From positions 1 through 32,682 of the forward strand of contig JAPULC010000188.1 in NCBI GenBank assembly GCA_027295305.1: a stretch of 32,682 bases of DNA. Direction: 5' to 3'. Below the pieces are notes generated by a model. The model did not search any database. It worked only from the letters and a program-made list of their open reading frames with translations, and had not been told where the DNA came from. Every line of letters begins with the position of its first letter. The first letter of the stretch is position 1. This DNA comes from Gammaproteobacteria bacterium. GTDB taxonomy: Bacteria; Pseudomonadota; Gammaproteobacteria; Pseudomonadales; Azotimanducaceae. Made by a program: the position numbers and the translations under genes. This document shows, piece after piece, positions 1 to 9,343 of the stretch.

Positions 1-3
1 GCG

Positions 4-55
4 AATGCCCGCAAGGCATTGATCTGCCCTTGTGCGAAAGGCGCCTGCCTTTCGC
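4..55. repeat. Two short hairpins at the left edge
   Basis: Two inverted repeats lie side by side. AATGCC (4-9) pairs with GGCATT (15-20). GCGAAAGGC (34-42) pairs with GCCTTTCGC (47-55) around a GCCT loop. Neither is followed by a convincing T-run, so I call them palindromic intergenic DNA rather than a terminator. They lie beyond the 3' end of truA and may belong to an element cut by the window edge. Confidence 0.5.
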
Positions 56-100
56 CGCGCAAGGCAAAGGTAAAACCTATGAGATCCGAGTGAAGATCTT

Positions 101-240
101 CGCACGGAGCCGGTGCCGGAGGTTCCCCGTGCTAGCGCTCGTCGGACATCCCTGCCCTCCTCGCTGGCGGACCGGGTACAGCTTGCATGTCCCTGTACGC
201 TGCACCCGCTACGCCCGCCCGAGAAACCTCCGGCACCCAC
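101..240 (-). repeat. Palindrome-bounded intergenic repeat, copy L
   Basis: This element of about 140 bases has inverted-repeat ends: GGTGCCGGAGG (112-122) pairs with CCTCCGGCACC (227-237). Read on the minus strand it aligns along most of its length with the element at 29041-29180, including shared inner blocks around CAGGG(A)TGTCCGACGAGCG and the ends. Overlapping short ORFs have no support as genes. The rest of the 1-311 spacer (61-100 and 241-311) holds nothing I recognise, and no clear terminator for truA. Confidence 0.65.
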
Positions 241-311
241 TCCCCTTCATCACCAACGTAAACTGAAGCGTGTAGTAGAACACCCCCTGAAGCCGCTGCT
301 GCCAGGGACTT

Positions 312-1121
312 CTAACGGTTGTCATCGCCTAGGAATGCCGGCCCCACAGGCAGCCTAGGTAGCTCGAACCGCTCGGGATAGATCACTTCCACCAGATAGA
401 GGCCCCGCGCCGGCGCGGTGGCGGCGCAAAGGGATCGATCTCGACCCTGAAGCACTTCTTCGATCCAACTCCCGGGGCGTGCGCTGCACCCGACTTCCAT
501 CAATGCGCCTGCCACGTTGCGAACCATATGCAGGAGATAGGCGTTGGCGCGGATATCCAGGACGACGAACCGACCCCTGCGCCGTACGGACACTTCGAAA
601 ATGCATCGATAGGGTGTCGGAGATTGACATCCACTCGCCCGGAACCCGCTGAAGTCGTGCTCACCCAGGAGTGCCTGTGCTGCGTCATGCATCCGCTCGG
701 CATCGAGCGCCAGATGCGTCCAGGTAAGCAGCTCCCGCCCCACTGCCGGCGCTTGAGGCTGATCGAGCCAGAAATAGAGGTACCGACGGGACGTGGCGCT
801 GAACCGAGCATGGAACTCCGTTGGCACTTCCTGCGCCCAGTGCGCCGTGACCGCGGGTCCGGCAAGGCTGTTGCAGCCTCGAACCCAACCCCGCGCGTCA
901 CGCTGGGCCCGGGTCTCGAAGTGAATCACCTGGCCGGTGGCGTGGACCCCCGTATCGGTGCGCCCGGCGCAGACGAGACCAATCGGTTCATCGGCCACTT
1001 GCGACAATGCACGCTCCACGCGCTCCTGCACGGTGGGCGTGTCGGCTCGACGCTGTGACTGGAAGCCAAAAAAGCGGCTGCCGTCGTATTCCAAACCGAC
1101 GGCGATTCTGCGTGTGGTCAC
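312..1121 (-). CDS. truA: tRNA pseudouridine(38-40) synthase TruA
   Basis: TruA converts uridines 38-40 in the anticodon stem-loop of many tRNAs to pseudouridine, in the cytoplasm. The 269-residue product has the usual family length. It begins with the typical RIAVGLEYDGSRFFGFQ segment and carries the catalytic motif AGRTDTGVHA, with the nucleophile at Asp56. The later YLLHMVRN segment is also typical. The start codon overlaps the fimV stop as ATGA, so translation is probably coupled to fimV. fimV-truA is a standard gammaproteobacterial pair; trpF, often next, is not seen in the 311 bases left of the gene. Identification is secure from motifs and context. Confidence 0.95.
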   Translation of the reverse strand: MTTRRIAVGLEYDGSRFFGFQSQRRADTPTVQERVERALSQVADEPIGLVCAGRTDTGVHATGQVIHFETRAQRDARGWVRGCNSLAGPAVTAHWAQEVPTEFHARFSATSRRYLYFWLDQPQAPAVGRELLTWTHLALDAERMHDAAQALLGEHDFSGFRASGCQSPTPYRCIFEVSVRRRGRFVVLDIRANAYLLHMVRNVAGALMEVGCSARPGSWIEEVLQGRDRSLCAATAPARGLYLVEVIYPERFELPRLPVGPAFLGDDNR

Positions 1122-3970
1122 GTCAATTGCGAGAGGAGCTCGTTCGCTTCCTTCTGCTGCTCCTCGGAACCTTCCTCGACGACTTCGTTGAGGATGTCCC
1201 GAGCACCGTCGCTGTCCCCCATGTCGATATATGCCCGTGCAAGGCTGAGCTTGGTGCTGGTTTCATCCTCGGCGTCGGATAACAGCAGCTCGACGTCGTC
1301 GTCGATGTCGCCGCCACCCCCGGCATCGAGATCGAGCTCGGCGAGGTCGAACTCTTGGGTGGGCGATGCGGGTTCGGCCAGGTCGGCCGGCATCGACGGG
1401 ACGGCGGGCTCAGGCACTTCGTCGAGGGACGGCTCTACATCCGAATCCTCCTCCAGGGAGAGCACGATCTCTTCATCCAAATCCCCCTCCAGGGAGAGCT
1501 CGATCTCTTCGACATCTTCTGAGACATCGTCTTCCAAGACGGCGTCCTGATCTGCGAGATCGCTCAGATCGAATTCCTGTGTCTCGTTGCCGATTCCGAG
1601 AAGCTCCACTGCTGGCGCCTCGGCGTCAGCTCCTTCGTCATCGTCCTCGAACGGTTCGAGCTCGAGATCGTCAAAGTCCTCGTTGGCCGCCGATTCCTCC
1701 GGGGGTGGCGTCAGATCGACGGCCGGATGCTCCCCGGTCGCTGCGGGCGTGAAGGCGTCCTCATCGAGATCGAGCTCCAGGTCAAGATCGTCAGCCTGCA
1801 GCGCGATCTCCAAATCGTGGAGCGTGGGACTGCGCTCGGAATCTTCCTCGAGATCGAGTTCCAGATCGAGGGAATCGGCAGCGTCGGCTTCCTCGTCGTC
1901 ACTCTCGAGATCGAGATCGAAATCGAGGGAAGGTTCACCTGGCTGCGCATCGCTATCGGCGAGATCGGCGTCGTCGAGATTCAGGTCCAGATCGAGGCTC
2001 GACGCTCGATCGTCGTCACTCTCCTCGACGGCTTCACGCGCCGCGTCTGCGATCTCATCGACTCCCACCAGGGTGTCGGAGAGATCGAGATCCTCATCGA
2101 GGCCTGAAGCCGGAATCGCGTCCGCGCCTGGAATCTGAGCCTGAAGCTGACGGGCTCGGCGCATCACCGCCTCATCGCCTTCGGCTTGTGACAGCAGCGC
2201 CTTACTCTGCTCGCTGAAGCCTTCCAGATCCTTGGTCTCGACGTAGACCTCCATCAGCTTGAGGCGTACGTCGCTGCGTTGCGGCTCCGACTCCAACGCG
2301 CTCTGCAGGAAGCTGATGGCCTGCGGAAATCGCCCATAGGCGATGTAAATGTCGGCTTCGCTCACGACATCGGAGGTCTGCAGAGTCTGGTCCCCGATCT
2401 CCAGCTCGTCGTCGTCGTCGAAGGCGAAATCCGGTTCTGCTACATCTACCGATTCCGGCTCTTCCTCTTCGGCGAGGTCGATGAACTGCTCCGAGCGTTC
2501 ACCCGGTGCCGCTACTGCTGGCTGCTCGGCGGAATCGAAGACGTCGAACTCATCGGGCAACGCCTCCTCGAAGGAAACGTCATCGAACTCCACGGCTTCA
2601 CGTCGCGCCGAGTACACCCTGAGCGCCACGAACAGCACGATGACCAGCGCGAGCGCGCCGCCCACCAGAACGATGTTGTTCAGCACGAATGCGAACGGGC
2701 CGCTCGACTCGGGCGCCGCGGGCTCCGGGACGGGTGTGGTCACCGTGGGAGTGCGTGGTTGCGCCGGGGGCGGCTGTTGCTGCACTTCCGCCATCTGCTC
2801 GCGGACCTGTTGGAGCTGCTGCTGCAGTTGCGCAAGCTGTTCGTCCTTTATCTGCAGCTGGCGCCGGACGTTTTCATTCTGCGATTCCAGCATCCGCTGG
2901 CTCTCGCGCAATTCGTCGTTCTCGCGTGCAACCCGATCGCGTTCCTCCTCCGTAGCCGTGAGCCCCGCCATCGACATGTCGCGGGTCGCGCTAGCGCCTC
3001 GCGTGACATCACTCGCCCCGGTGGCAGCCTCGGCGCCGGCGTCGGCGGATGAGACGAGACGCAGCTCGCCTTCGTCACGCCCGGTCTCGGCGTATGTGCG
3101 GCTCATGCTCGGCTCCGAGGCATCAATGGGTTCGATGCCTTCGCCAATGCGATAGGACTCCCAAAGCGCGTTGTGGCGCATCACGGCCGCCACCGCCTCG
3201 CGTTGAGAAAGCTGCCGAATTTCGTCTTCGGTCGGCACCCGCAGCACGAAGCCGGCCTTCACGAGATTGACGTTGTTTCCGATGAACGCTTCGGGATTCA
3301 TGCGAACGAATGCAAGCATGGTCTGTTGCACGCTGACGTCGCGACTCGGGCGCGTCATCAGCGCAATGGACCACATGGTGTCGTCGCGGTCCGTCATGCC
3401 GTACGTCTCCCCCGCGAACCGTTCCTCCTTCGTGTAGGCAGGCAGTGCTGCCGGACGCTCAACGTCTTCCACGGGCAGGGGAATTTCCACATCCTCGCGA
3501 ACCACCAGACCCACACCACGGTCCGGCGCCACCATCGCGCGGCCCGGGGACACCGGTGCTACCCCCTCGTCCTTTGTGAACACCGGGGGATCCAGGAGCA
3601 CGGTGTACTCCTTGAGAAGTCGTCCGCTGGGCCAGATTACCTCGACGAGGAAATTGAGATAGGGCTCGGTGACGGGTTCGCGCGAGCTGATGCGGACGAT
3701 GGCATCGTTTCCGACGCGCTCGATATCGAAATTCAGGCTGGTGAGAAAGAAGAATCGCTCGATGCCGATGCGCTCGAAATCCTGCGCGGATGCGAGGCGT
3801 GGGATCATCTCGTCGTTTCCGAGATCGCGTATCCGAAGCAGCTGAATCTCGGCGTTGAAGTTCTGGTTCAGTGCGGAATGAAGGGTGATGTCCCCGAGTC
3901 CGAGTGCACTTACCACGGTCGCCCAGAGCGTACATACTGCCCCGAGAACGAACGCTGGAGTACGCGCCAT
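1118..3970 (-). CDS. fimV: FimV/HubP-family polar hub protein
   Basis: FimV is an inner-membrane peptidoglycan-binding scaffold that places type IV pilus and other polar machinery (known for the family). The 950-residue product shows the whole layout. A signal-like N terminus leads into the conserved LGLGDITLHSALNQ segment (residues 23-36). A LysM-like region covers about 187-249. A Gln/Glu-rich coiled coil covers about 335-397, a Pro-rich linker 400-422, and one membrane helix about 429-451. The cytoplasmic part has a TPR-like stretch (about 525-600), a long acidic tract of degenerate DLDL/ELDL repeats (about 625-900), and the conserved C-terminal motif LARAYIDMGDSDGARDIL. It is followed by truA with a 4-base overlap. 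The 133-base gap after asd (3971-4103) may hold its own promoter, but I see no convincing -35/-10 pair. Confidence 0.93.
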   Translation of the reverse strand: MARTPAFVLGAVCTLWATVVSALGLGDITLHSALNQNFNAEIQLLRIRDLGNDEMIPRLASAQDFERIGIERFFFLTSLNFDIERVGNDAIVRISSREPVTEPYLNFLVEVIWPSGRLLKEYTVLLDPPVFTKDEGVAPVSPGRAMVAPDRGVGLVVREDVEIPLPVEDVERPAALPAYTKEERFAGETYGMTDRDDTMWSIALMTRPSRDVSVQQTMLAFVRMNPEAFIGNNVNLVKAGFVLRVPTEDEIRQLSQREAVAAVMRHNALWESYRIGEGIEPIDASEPSMSRTYAETGRDEGELRLVSSADAGAEAATGASDVTRGASATRDMSMAGLTATEEERDRVARENDELRESQRMLESQNENVRRQLQIKDEQLAQLQQQLQQVREQMAEVQQQPPPAQPRTPTVTTPVPEPAAPESSGPFAFVLNNIVLVGGALALVIVLFVALRVYSARREAVEFDDVSFEEALPDEFDVFDSAEQPAVAAPGERSEQFIDLAEEEEPESVDVAEPDFAFDDDDELEIGDQTLQTSDVVSEADIYIAYGRFPQAISFLQSALESEPQRSDVRLKLMEVYVETKDLEGFSEQSKALLSQAEGDEAVMRRARQLQAQIPGADAIPASGLDEDLDLSDTLVGVDEIADAAREAVEESDDDRASSLDLDLNLDDADLADSDAQPGEPSLDFDLDLESDDEEADAADSLDLELDLEEDSERSPTLHDLEIALQADDLDLELDLDEDAFTPAATGEHPAVDLTPPPEESAANEDFDDLELEPFEDDDEGADAEAPAVELLGIGNETQEFDLSDLADQDAVLEDDVSEDVEEIELSLEGDLDEEIVLSLEEDSDVEPSLDEVPEPAVPSMPADLAEPASPTQEFDLAELDLDAGGGGDIDDDVELLLSDAEDETSTKLSLARAYIDMGDSDGARDILNEVVEEGSEEQQKEANELLSQLT

Positions 3971-4103
3971 AGCCTAGAATCCCTCGCCGTTATCCCTAAC
4001 TGGCCGTAACCGGCAAAACCCCGCGTCTCAGGCCTACCGAATCCCTATAGCCAATTGGAAGGATAACCTAGAAACGTTCTCTCGAAAGTTCAGTAAGTAT
4101 CGC

Positions 4104-5129
4104 TTATAGAAGTTGTTTTATCAAAAGCTCCGCGATTTGTATAGCGTTCAGGGCGGCCCCCTTCCTGACGTTGTCAGAGACCACCCAGAGATCCAGAGCG
4201 CGAGGATGCGAGATGTCCTCACGGATGCGTCCGACGTAAACCGCATCCTGTCCAGCGGCCTCCGTCACCGCCGTGGGGTACCCCCCATCGACGCGGGAAT
4301 CCATCACCACGACGCCGGGCGCGCGTTCCAGCAAATCCCTGGCGCTGGCCGCCGAAAGCTTGTCGCGGGTCTCCACATGCACCGCTTCTGAGTGCCCGAA
4401 GAAGACCGGGATCCGCACACAGGTCGGATTCACCTGGATGGATTCATCCCCGAAAATCTTGCGGGTCTCCCACACCATCTTCATCTCCTCTCTGGTATAG
4501 CCGTTCTCCTGAAAGCTGTCGATGTGAGGGAGCGCATTGAACGCGATCTGTCGCGAATGCACGCTCGGCTCTATGGGTCTCGCGTTCAGCAGCTTTGCGG
4601 TCTGCTCCGCGAGCTCGACCACCGCCTTGCGGCCGGCGCCCGACACCGCTTGATAGGTGGCGACATTGATCCGTTCGATCCCCACCGCGTCGTAGATCGG
4701 CTTCAACGCCACCACCATCTGAATGGTGGAACAGTTCGGATTTGCGATGATGTTGCGATTGCGAAAGTTCGCGAGGGACTCTGGATTGACTTCCGGCACC
4801 ACCAACGGAATCTCATCGTCGTAGCGAAACTTCGAAGTGTTGTCGATCACCACACACCCTGCCGACACTGCTTGCGGCGCGTATTCCTCCGAGACGCTGC
4901 CACCGGCAGAAAAAAAGCCGATCTCGGCGTTCGCGAAGTCGAATTCATCGAGACGTTCGATGCGATGGGTTTTCCCGCGGAACAGAACGGTCTTTCCCTC
5001 GGAGCGCTGACTCGCGAGCAGATGTAGCTCACCGATCGGAAATTTCCGCTCCTCGAGGATTTCCACGAGCACTTCGCCAACCGCACCGGTGGCACCGACA
5101 ACCGCAACGTTCCACCGCTTGTCCGTCAT
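4104..5129 (-). CDS. asd: Aspartate-semialdehyde dehydrogenase
   Basis: Asd reduces aspartyl-4-phosphate to aspartate semialdehyde with NADPH, the branch point to lysine/diaminopimelate, threonine and methionine. The 341-residue product has the NADP-binding VGATGAVGEVL segment, the catalytic cysteine in NPNCSTIQ (Cys133) and the later CVRIPVFFGHSEAV motif. I chose the start at 5129 because GGAGG lies eight bases upstream and the product then starts just before the Rossmann fold. A longer start at 5150 would overlap leuB and add seven unsupported residues. It follows leuB by four bases, and fimV comes next. This arrangement is common in gammaproteobacteria. Confidence 0.95.
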   Translation of the reverse strand: MTDKRWNVAVVGATGAVGEVLVEILEERKFPIGELHLLASQRSEGKTVLFRGKTHRIERLDEFDFANAEIGFFSAGGSVSEEYAPQAVSAGCVVIDNTSKFRYDDEIPLVVPEVNPESLANFRNRNIIANPNCSTIQMVVALKPIYDAVGIERINVATYQAVSGAGRKAVVELAEQTAKLLNARPIEPSVHSRQIAFNALPHIDSFQENGYTREEMKMVWETRKIFGDESIQVNPTCVRIPVFFGHSEAVHVETRDKLSAASARDLLERAPGVVVMDSRVDGGYPTAVTEAAGQDAVYVGRIREDISHPRALDLWVVSDNVRKGAALNAIQIAELLIKQLL

Positions 5130-5133
5130 GGCA

Positions 5134-6219
5134 TCAGCCTCCATAGGCATCGATCACTGCCTGAGTCATCGCAGCGGTTCCCACTTGCTGGAGCCCGGTG
5201 CTTCCCTCGGGAAGAATGTCCCGCGTGCGCAAGCCTTGGTCGAGGACCGCTTCCACGGCCGCCTCGATGCGCGCCGCCACCTCAGGCAGGTCGAAGGTGT
5301 ATCGCATCATCATCGCGACCGAAAGAATGGTGGCGAGGGGATTCGCGAGATCCTGACCTGCGATGTCGGGTGCGGTGCCATGCACCGGCTCGTACATCCC
5401 TTTCCCATGCGCATCGAGGGACGCCGACGGCAACATGCCGAGTGATCCGGTAAGCATCGCCGCCACGTCCGAGAGGATGTCGCCGAACAGGTTGCCCGTC
5501 ACGATGACATCGAACTGCTTCGGCGCGCGCACGAGTTGCATGGCCGCGTTGTCGACGAGCTGATGGGTGAGCTCTACGTCGGAATATTCCTCCGCCACCT
5601 CGTTCACCACGTCGCGCCACAGCTGCGTGACTTCCAACACGTTGGCCTTGTCCACGGAACAGAGCCTGCGGTTGCGTTTGCGGGCAAGGTCGAATGCCGC
5701 CCGCGCGATGCGTCGGATCTCGTGCTCGGTGTAGACGTAGGTATTGAAGCCCCGGCGCTCATTGGCAATGACCTCGACGCCCCTCGGCTCACCGAAATAG
5801 ATGCCACCGGTGAGCTCCCGCACGATCAGGATATCGAGCCCGGCGACGATCTCGGATTTGAGCGACGAGGCATCGGCAAGCTGTGAGAACAGAATCGCCG
5901 GCCTGAGATTAGCGAATAGCTCGAGCCCCGAGCGCAGACCGAGCAGCCCCCGCTCGGGCTTCTGGTCGACGGGCAGATGGTCCCACTTGGGACCTCCCAC
6001 GGCCCCCAGCAATACGGCGTCCGCCGCCTTTGCCTTCGCCAGGGTTTGCGCGGGTAGCGGGGTCCCTTCGGCGTCGATGGCCACGCCCCCGGCCAGCGCG
6101 TCGGCGAGCTCGAACGTGTGACCCTCCTTGGACGCCACCACCTCGATCAGCCTCACGACGTGATCAAGGATCTCGGGACCGATCCCATCTCCCGGGATGA
6201 CGAGTATTTTTCTATTCAT
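5134..6219 (-). CDS. leuB: 3-isopropylmalate dehydrogenase
   Basis: LeuB oxidatively decarboxylates 3-isopropylmalate to 2-oxoisocaproate with NAD, the third dedicated step of leucine biosynthesis. The product is 361 residues, typical for the family. It starts [14 protein letters not shown], has the substrate-loop arginines in [19 protein letters not shown], the [14 protein letters not shown] motif, the metal/NAD region [10 protein letters not shown], and the adenine-binding [15 protein letters not shown]. It lies 32 bases after leuD and four bases before asd, so one leuCDB-asd transcript is likely. Confidence 0.96.
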   Translation of the reverse strand: MNRKILVIPGDGIGPEILDHVVRLIEVVASKEGHTFELADALAGGVAIDAEGTPLPAQTLAKAKAADAVLLGAVGGPKWDHLPVDQKPERGLLGLRSGLELFANLRPAILFSQLADASSLKSEIVAGLDILIVRELTGGIYFGEPRGVEVIANERRGFNTYVYTEHEIRRIARAAFDLARKRNRRLCSVDKANVLEVTQLWRDVVNEVAEEYSDVELTHQLVDNAAMQLVRAPKQFDVIVTGNLFGDILSDVAAMLTGSLGMLPSASLDAHGKGMYEPVHGTAPDIAGQDLANPLATILSVAMMMRYTFDLPEVAARIEAAVEAVLDQGLRTRDILPEGSTGLQQVGTAAMTQAVIDAYGG

Positions 6220-6251
6220 AATAGATAGTTAACGAACTTTCCTAATCTGAA

Positions 6252-6905
6252 TTATGAGGTGGACGAGTCTTGAAACAGCCAGGGTGCTTCCTGTCTGCGA
6301 CGCGCCTCGTATGCGCGGATGGCGGAGGCATCCGCGAGGGTCAGACCGATCTCATCGATTCCCTTCAACAGGCATTGTTTGCGGAACCCATCGATCTCGA
6401 ACGCGTAGCGCTCGCCACTCGGGCTGCGCACCTCCTGTGCGGCCAGGTCGACGGTCAGCGAATAGCCCGGGCTGTCTTCCACTTCTCGAAACAGCCGGTC
6501 GACTACATCTTTAGGTAAAACAACGGGTAACAAGCCGTTCTGAAAGCAGTTATTGAAGAATATGTCGGCAAAGCTGGGAGCGACGACGCAACGAATCCCG
6601 TATTCATCGAGTGCCCACGCGGCGTGTTCACGTGACGAACCGCAGCCAAAATTCGCCCTGGCGAGGAGGACGCTGGCACCCTGATAGCGTGGCACGTTCA
6701 ACACGAACTCGTGATTGATGTCCCGCTCGTTCGGGCTCTTATCCAGGTCGCCCTCGTCGTGATAGCGCCACGAATCGAACAGGTGGTCGCCAAAGCCCGT
6801 GCGTCGAATGGACTTCAAAAACTGCTTCGGAATGATCTGATCGGTGTCCACATTGGCCAGATCCAATGGGACCACCAATCCCGTGTGTTGTGTGAATGTC
6901 TTCAT
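6252..6905 (-). CDS. leuD: 3-isopropylmalate dehydratase small subunit
   Basis: LeuD is the swivel subunit that pairs with LeuC to isomerise 2-isopropylmalate to 3-isopropylmalate. The product is 217 residues, close to the usual length of proteobacterial LeuD. It begins with MKTFTQHTG and [17 protein letters not shown]. It contains the substrate-loop motif [16 protein letters not shown] and then [16 protein letters not shown]. The start at 6905 overlaps the leuC stop by four bases (ATGA), which supports coupled synthesis of the two subunits. Reading further upstream in this frame only gives a shadow of leuC. Confidence 0.96.
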   Translation of the reverse strand: MKTFTQHTGLVVPLDLANVDTDQIIPKQFLKSIRRTGFGDHLFDSWRYHDEGDLDKSPNERDINHEFVLNVPRYQGASVLLARANFGCGSSREHAAWALDEYGIRCVVAPSFADIFFNNCFQNGLLPVVLPKDVVDRLFREVEDSPGYSLTVDLAAQEVRSPSGERYAFEIDGFRKQCLLKGIDEIGLTLADASAIRAYEARRRQEAPWLFQDSSTS

Positions 6906-8347
6906 CGGTCGGCACCCCTGTGTCGCTCTTCCCCCGCCATCAGTTCCCGCGGATCCACGAAGTGGCCGGCGATGGCCGCCGCAGCCGCGGTGGTCGGACT
7001 CACCAGATGGGTGCGGCCCCCATACCCCTGCCTGCCTTCGAAGTTGCGATTGGAGGTCGAGGCGCAGTGCTCGCCGTTCTCGAGCCGATCCGGATTCATA
7101 GCCAGGCACATGGAGCATCCAGCGGATCGCCACTCGAAACCCGCGTCGATGAAAATTCGATGAAGCCCCTCTGCCTCTGCCTGCTGCTTGACCAGGCCCG
7201 AGCCCGGGACGACCAGCGCCTGCTTGATGGTGGATGCCACACGACGGCCCGACACCACGTCGGCAGCCGCGCGCAGATCCTCGATGCGCGAGTTCGTGCA
7301 CGAGCCGATGAATATACGATCCAGGTGGATGTCCGTGATGGCCATACCCGCAGTGAGTCCCATGTAGATCAATGCCCGCTCGTAGTTTTCGCGCCTGCCG
7401 GCATCTTCGATGGCGGCTGGGTCCGGCACCTTTTCCCCGACCGAAACCACCATCTCAGGGGAAGTTCCCCACGTGACCTGAGGCGAGATGGCCTCCGCGG
7501 CGAGCTCGACCACGTGATCGAACACCGCCCCTTCATCGGAGCGTAGCGCGCGCCAGCTTTCTACCGCCTGCTCCCATTGCTCGCCGTGCGGCGCAAAGGG
7601 CCGGTTCTCGAGATAACCGATGGTGGTCTCGTCCACCGCGACGAGCCCGGCCCGGGCTCCTGCCTCGATGGTCATGTTGCACAGAGTCATGCGACCTTCC
7701 ATGCTCAACCCTCGAATTGCCTCTCCGGCGTATTCCAGGGTGCTGCCTGTGCCGCCGGCGGTGCCGAGCTGGCCGATGATCGCAAGCGCCACGTCCTTTG
7801 CGTAGACCCCGGGGGCCAATGTGCCCTCCACACGCACCAACATGTTGCGCGCCTTCTTCTGCACCAGACACTGGGTGGCAAGCACGTGCTCGACCTCGGA
7901 GGTACCCACCCCAAGGGCCAGGGCGCCGAATGCGCCGTGCGTCGAGGTATGACTATCGCCGCATACCACGGTCATCCCAGGCAAAGTGGCACCCTGTTCC
8001 GGGCCAATGACGTGCACGATGCCCTGCCGAACGTCATCGATAGCGAACTCCTCGATGCCGAATTCTTTGCAGTTATCGTCGAGGGTCTCGACCTGAATCC
8101 GCGATACAGGATCGGTGATGCCATCGATTCCCTTCTCCCGGTCGGTGGTAGGTACGTTGTGATCGGGGACCGCGAGATTGGCATCCCTGCGCCAGGGGTT
8201 GCGCGCTTTGATTCGCAGTCCTTCGAACGCCTGGGGAGAGGTGACCTCGTGCAGGAGATGCCTGTCGATGTAGATCAGCGCGCTGCCGTCCTCGCGCTCC
8301 TTGACGAGGTGAGCGTCCCAGAGCTTGTCATAGAGGGTGCGCGCCAT
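6902..8347 (-). CDS. leuC: 3-isopropylmalate dehydratase large subunit
   Basis: LeuC is the aconitase-family subunit holding the 4Fe-4S cluster; with LeuD it catalyses the second dedicated leucine step. The 481-residue product starts with the conserved [14 protein letters not shown]. It carries [27 protein letters not shown] and [13 protein letters not shown], which supply the cluster cysteines. It is the first gene of the leuCDB-asd run and is divergent from a LysR gene across a 100-base spacer containing a dyad. A weak promoter candidate (TTGTGT, 17 bases, TAGCAT on the minus strand) lies near the LysR-side dyad. Confidence 0.96.
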   Translation of the reverse strand: MARTLYDKLWDAHLVKEREDGSALIYIDRHLLHEVTSPQAFEGLRIKARNPWRRDANLAVPDHNVPTTDREKGIDGITDPVSRIQVETLDDNCKEFGIEEFAIDDVRQGIVHVIGPEQGATLPGMTVVCGDSHTSTHGAFGALALGVGTSEVEHVLATQCLVQKKARNMLVRVEGTLAPGVYAKDVALAIIGQLGTAGGTGSTLEYAGEAIRGLSMEGRMTLCNMTIEAGARAGLVAVDETTIGYLENRPFAPHGEQWEQAVESWRALRSDEGAVFDHVVELAAEAISPQVTWGTSPEMVVSVGEKVPDPAAIEDAGRRENYERALIYMGLTAGMAITDIHLDRIFIGSCTNSRIEDLRAAADVVSGRRVASTIKQALVVPGSGLVKQQAEAEGLHRIFIDAGFEWRSAGCSMCLAMNPDRLENGEHCASTSNRNFEGRQGYGGRTHLVSPTTAAAAAIAGHFVDPRELMAGEERHRGADR

Positions 8348-8399
8348 GTGGCTGGGTCCTTCGAACGATGATCGGGGCGCGTCATGCTATTCTCGGCCC

Positions 8400-8418
8400 A
8401 TGAATAACACAAATTCAT
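8400..8418. promoter_or_regulatory. Candidate LysR-type operator between leuC and lysR
   Basis: ATGAAT (8400-8405) and ATTCAT (8413-8418) form a perfect 6-base dyad around seven AT-rich bases. It has the T-N11-A form typical of LysR-family boxes and sits in the 100-base divergent spacer, 30 bases before the lysR start. The spacing fits autoregulation plus control of leuC. The evidence is pattern and position only. Confidence 0.5.
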
Positions 8419-8447
8419 AATTTTTATCCAATGCATGAAGATACGTT

Positions 8448-9320
8448 ATGGATCTGAGCCAGCTCAGAACCTTCGTGGCCGTGGCCCAATCGAGTTCGTT
8501 CTCCACTGCTGCGGTCGAGTTACACCTGTCCCAGCCAGCGATCAGCAAGCGCATCGGAAATCTCGAGATGCAGCTTGGCACACGGCTCTTCGACCGCATG
8601 GCGCGCGAAGTGCGCCTCACGGAGCCGGGGCGCGTTCTGCTGGCGCGGGCCGAGGCGATTCTGCGGGAGGTACAGGACACCGAAACCCTCGTCAGGAACC
8701 TGACAGGCGACGTGAGCGGATCACTCTCCATCGCCACCAGCCATCACGTCGGCCTGCATCGACTGCCGCCGGTTCTGCGAGCGTTTTCCGATCGCCATCC
8801 TCAGGTGCATCTCGACCTGGACTTCCTGGATTCAGAGCCGGCTCACGATCTGGTGCTCCACGGAGACTCCGAGCTCGGGGTGGTTACCCTGGCCCCCGCC
8901 GGTCATCCCCGCCTCGCCTACGAAGTGCTCTGGCCCGATCCCCTGTGCTTCGTGGTCGCGCGGGATCATCCCCTTGCCTCCCGCGAGCACGGGAGTCTGC
9001 GAGAGTTCTGCCTTCACCCCGTGGTCCTCCCGGGGATGTCGACCTACACCGGCCGTATCATCGTGGCGCTCTTCGAGCAGCGCGGACTCGAGCTCGAGGT
9101 CTCAATGTCCACCAACTACCTGGAGACGATTCGCATGCTGGTCTCGGTGGGATTGGGCTGGAGCGTGCTCCCCGAAACCATGGTCGACGAAACTCTAGCG
9201 ACCATTCCGGTGCCGGAGGCCAAGGGGTTGGAGCGCACACTCGGTGTGGTCGTCCACCCCGACCGCACACTCTCCAACGCGGCGAACGCCTTTTTGGAAG
9301 TCTTGCGGGAGTGCGTCTGA
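8448..9320 (+). CDS. LysR-family transcriptional regulator divergent from leuC
   Basis: The 290-residue product has the LysR layout. A winged helix-turn-helix spans about residues 1-60 (MDLSQLRTFVAVAQSSSFSTAA, with LHLSQPAISKRI as the recognition part and GTRLFDR after it), followed by an effector-binding domain from about residue 90. Its position divergent from leuC suggests it controls leucine synthesis or a related step. The effector cannot be read from the sequence. It is the only plus-strand gene before gltA. It ends convergently with aroC, and a perfect palindrome fills the gap. Confidence 0.9.
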   Translation: MDLSQLRTFVAVAQSSSFSTAAVELHLSQPAISKRIGNLEMQLGTRLFDRMAREVRLTEPGRVLLARAEAILREVQDTETLVRNLTGDVSGSLSIATSHHVGLHRLPPVLRAFSDRHPQVHLDLDFLDSEPAHDLVLHGDSELGVVTLAPAGHPRLAYEVLWPDPLCFVVARDHPLASREHGSLREFCLHPVVLPGMSTYTGRIIVALFEQRGLELEVSMSTNYLETIRMLVSVGLGWSVLPETMVDETLATIPVPEAKGLERTLGVVVHPDRTLSNAANAFLEVLRECV

Positions 9321-9343
9321 AAATGGGGTCTGACCCCATTTTC
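9319..9343. terminator. Perfect 25-base palindrome between lysR and aroC
   Basis: The arms GAAAATGGGGTC (9319-9330) and GACCCCATTTTC (9332-9343) are exact reverse complements around one T. The palindrome overlaps both convergent stop codons: TGA at 9318-9320 on plus and TGA at 9344-9342 on minus. A GC stem followed by TTTT in both directions fits a compact bidirectional terminator. Palindromes of this AAAATGGGGTC type also occur as dispersed repeats in some bacteria, so it may instead be an unlinked REP-like unit. Confidence 0.6.

Noticed and set aside
30-358. Short plus-strand ORFs at the left edge
   Set aside because: They lie over repeat copy L. A related peptide (CRR...VGHPCPPR) comes from the homologous element at 29041-29180, so the similarity is repeat-derived.
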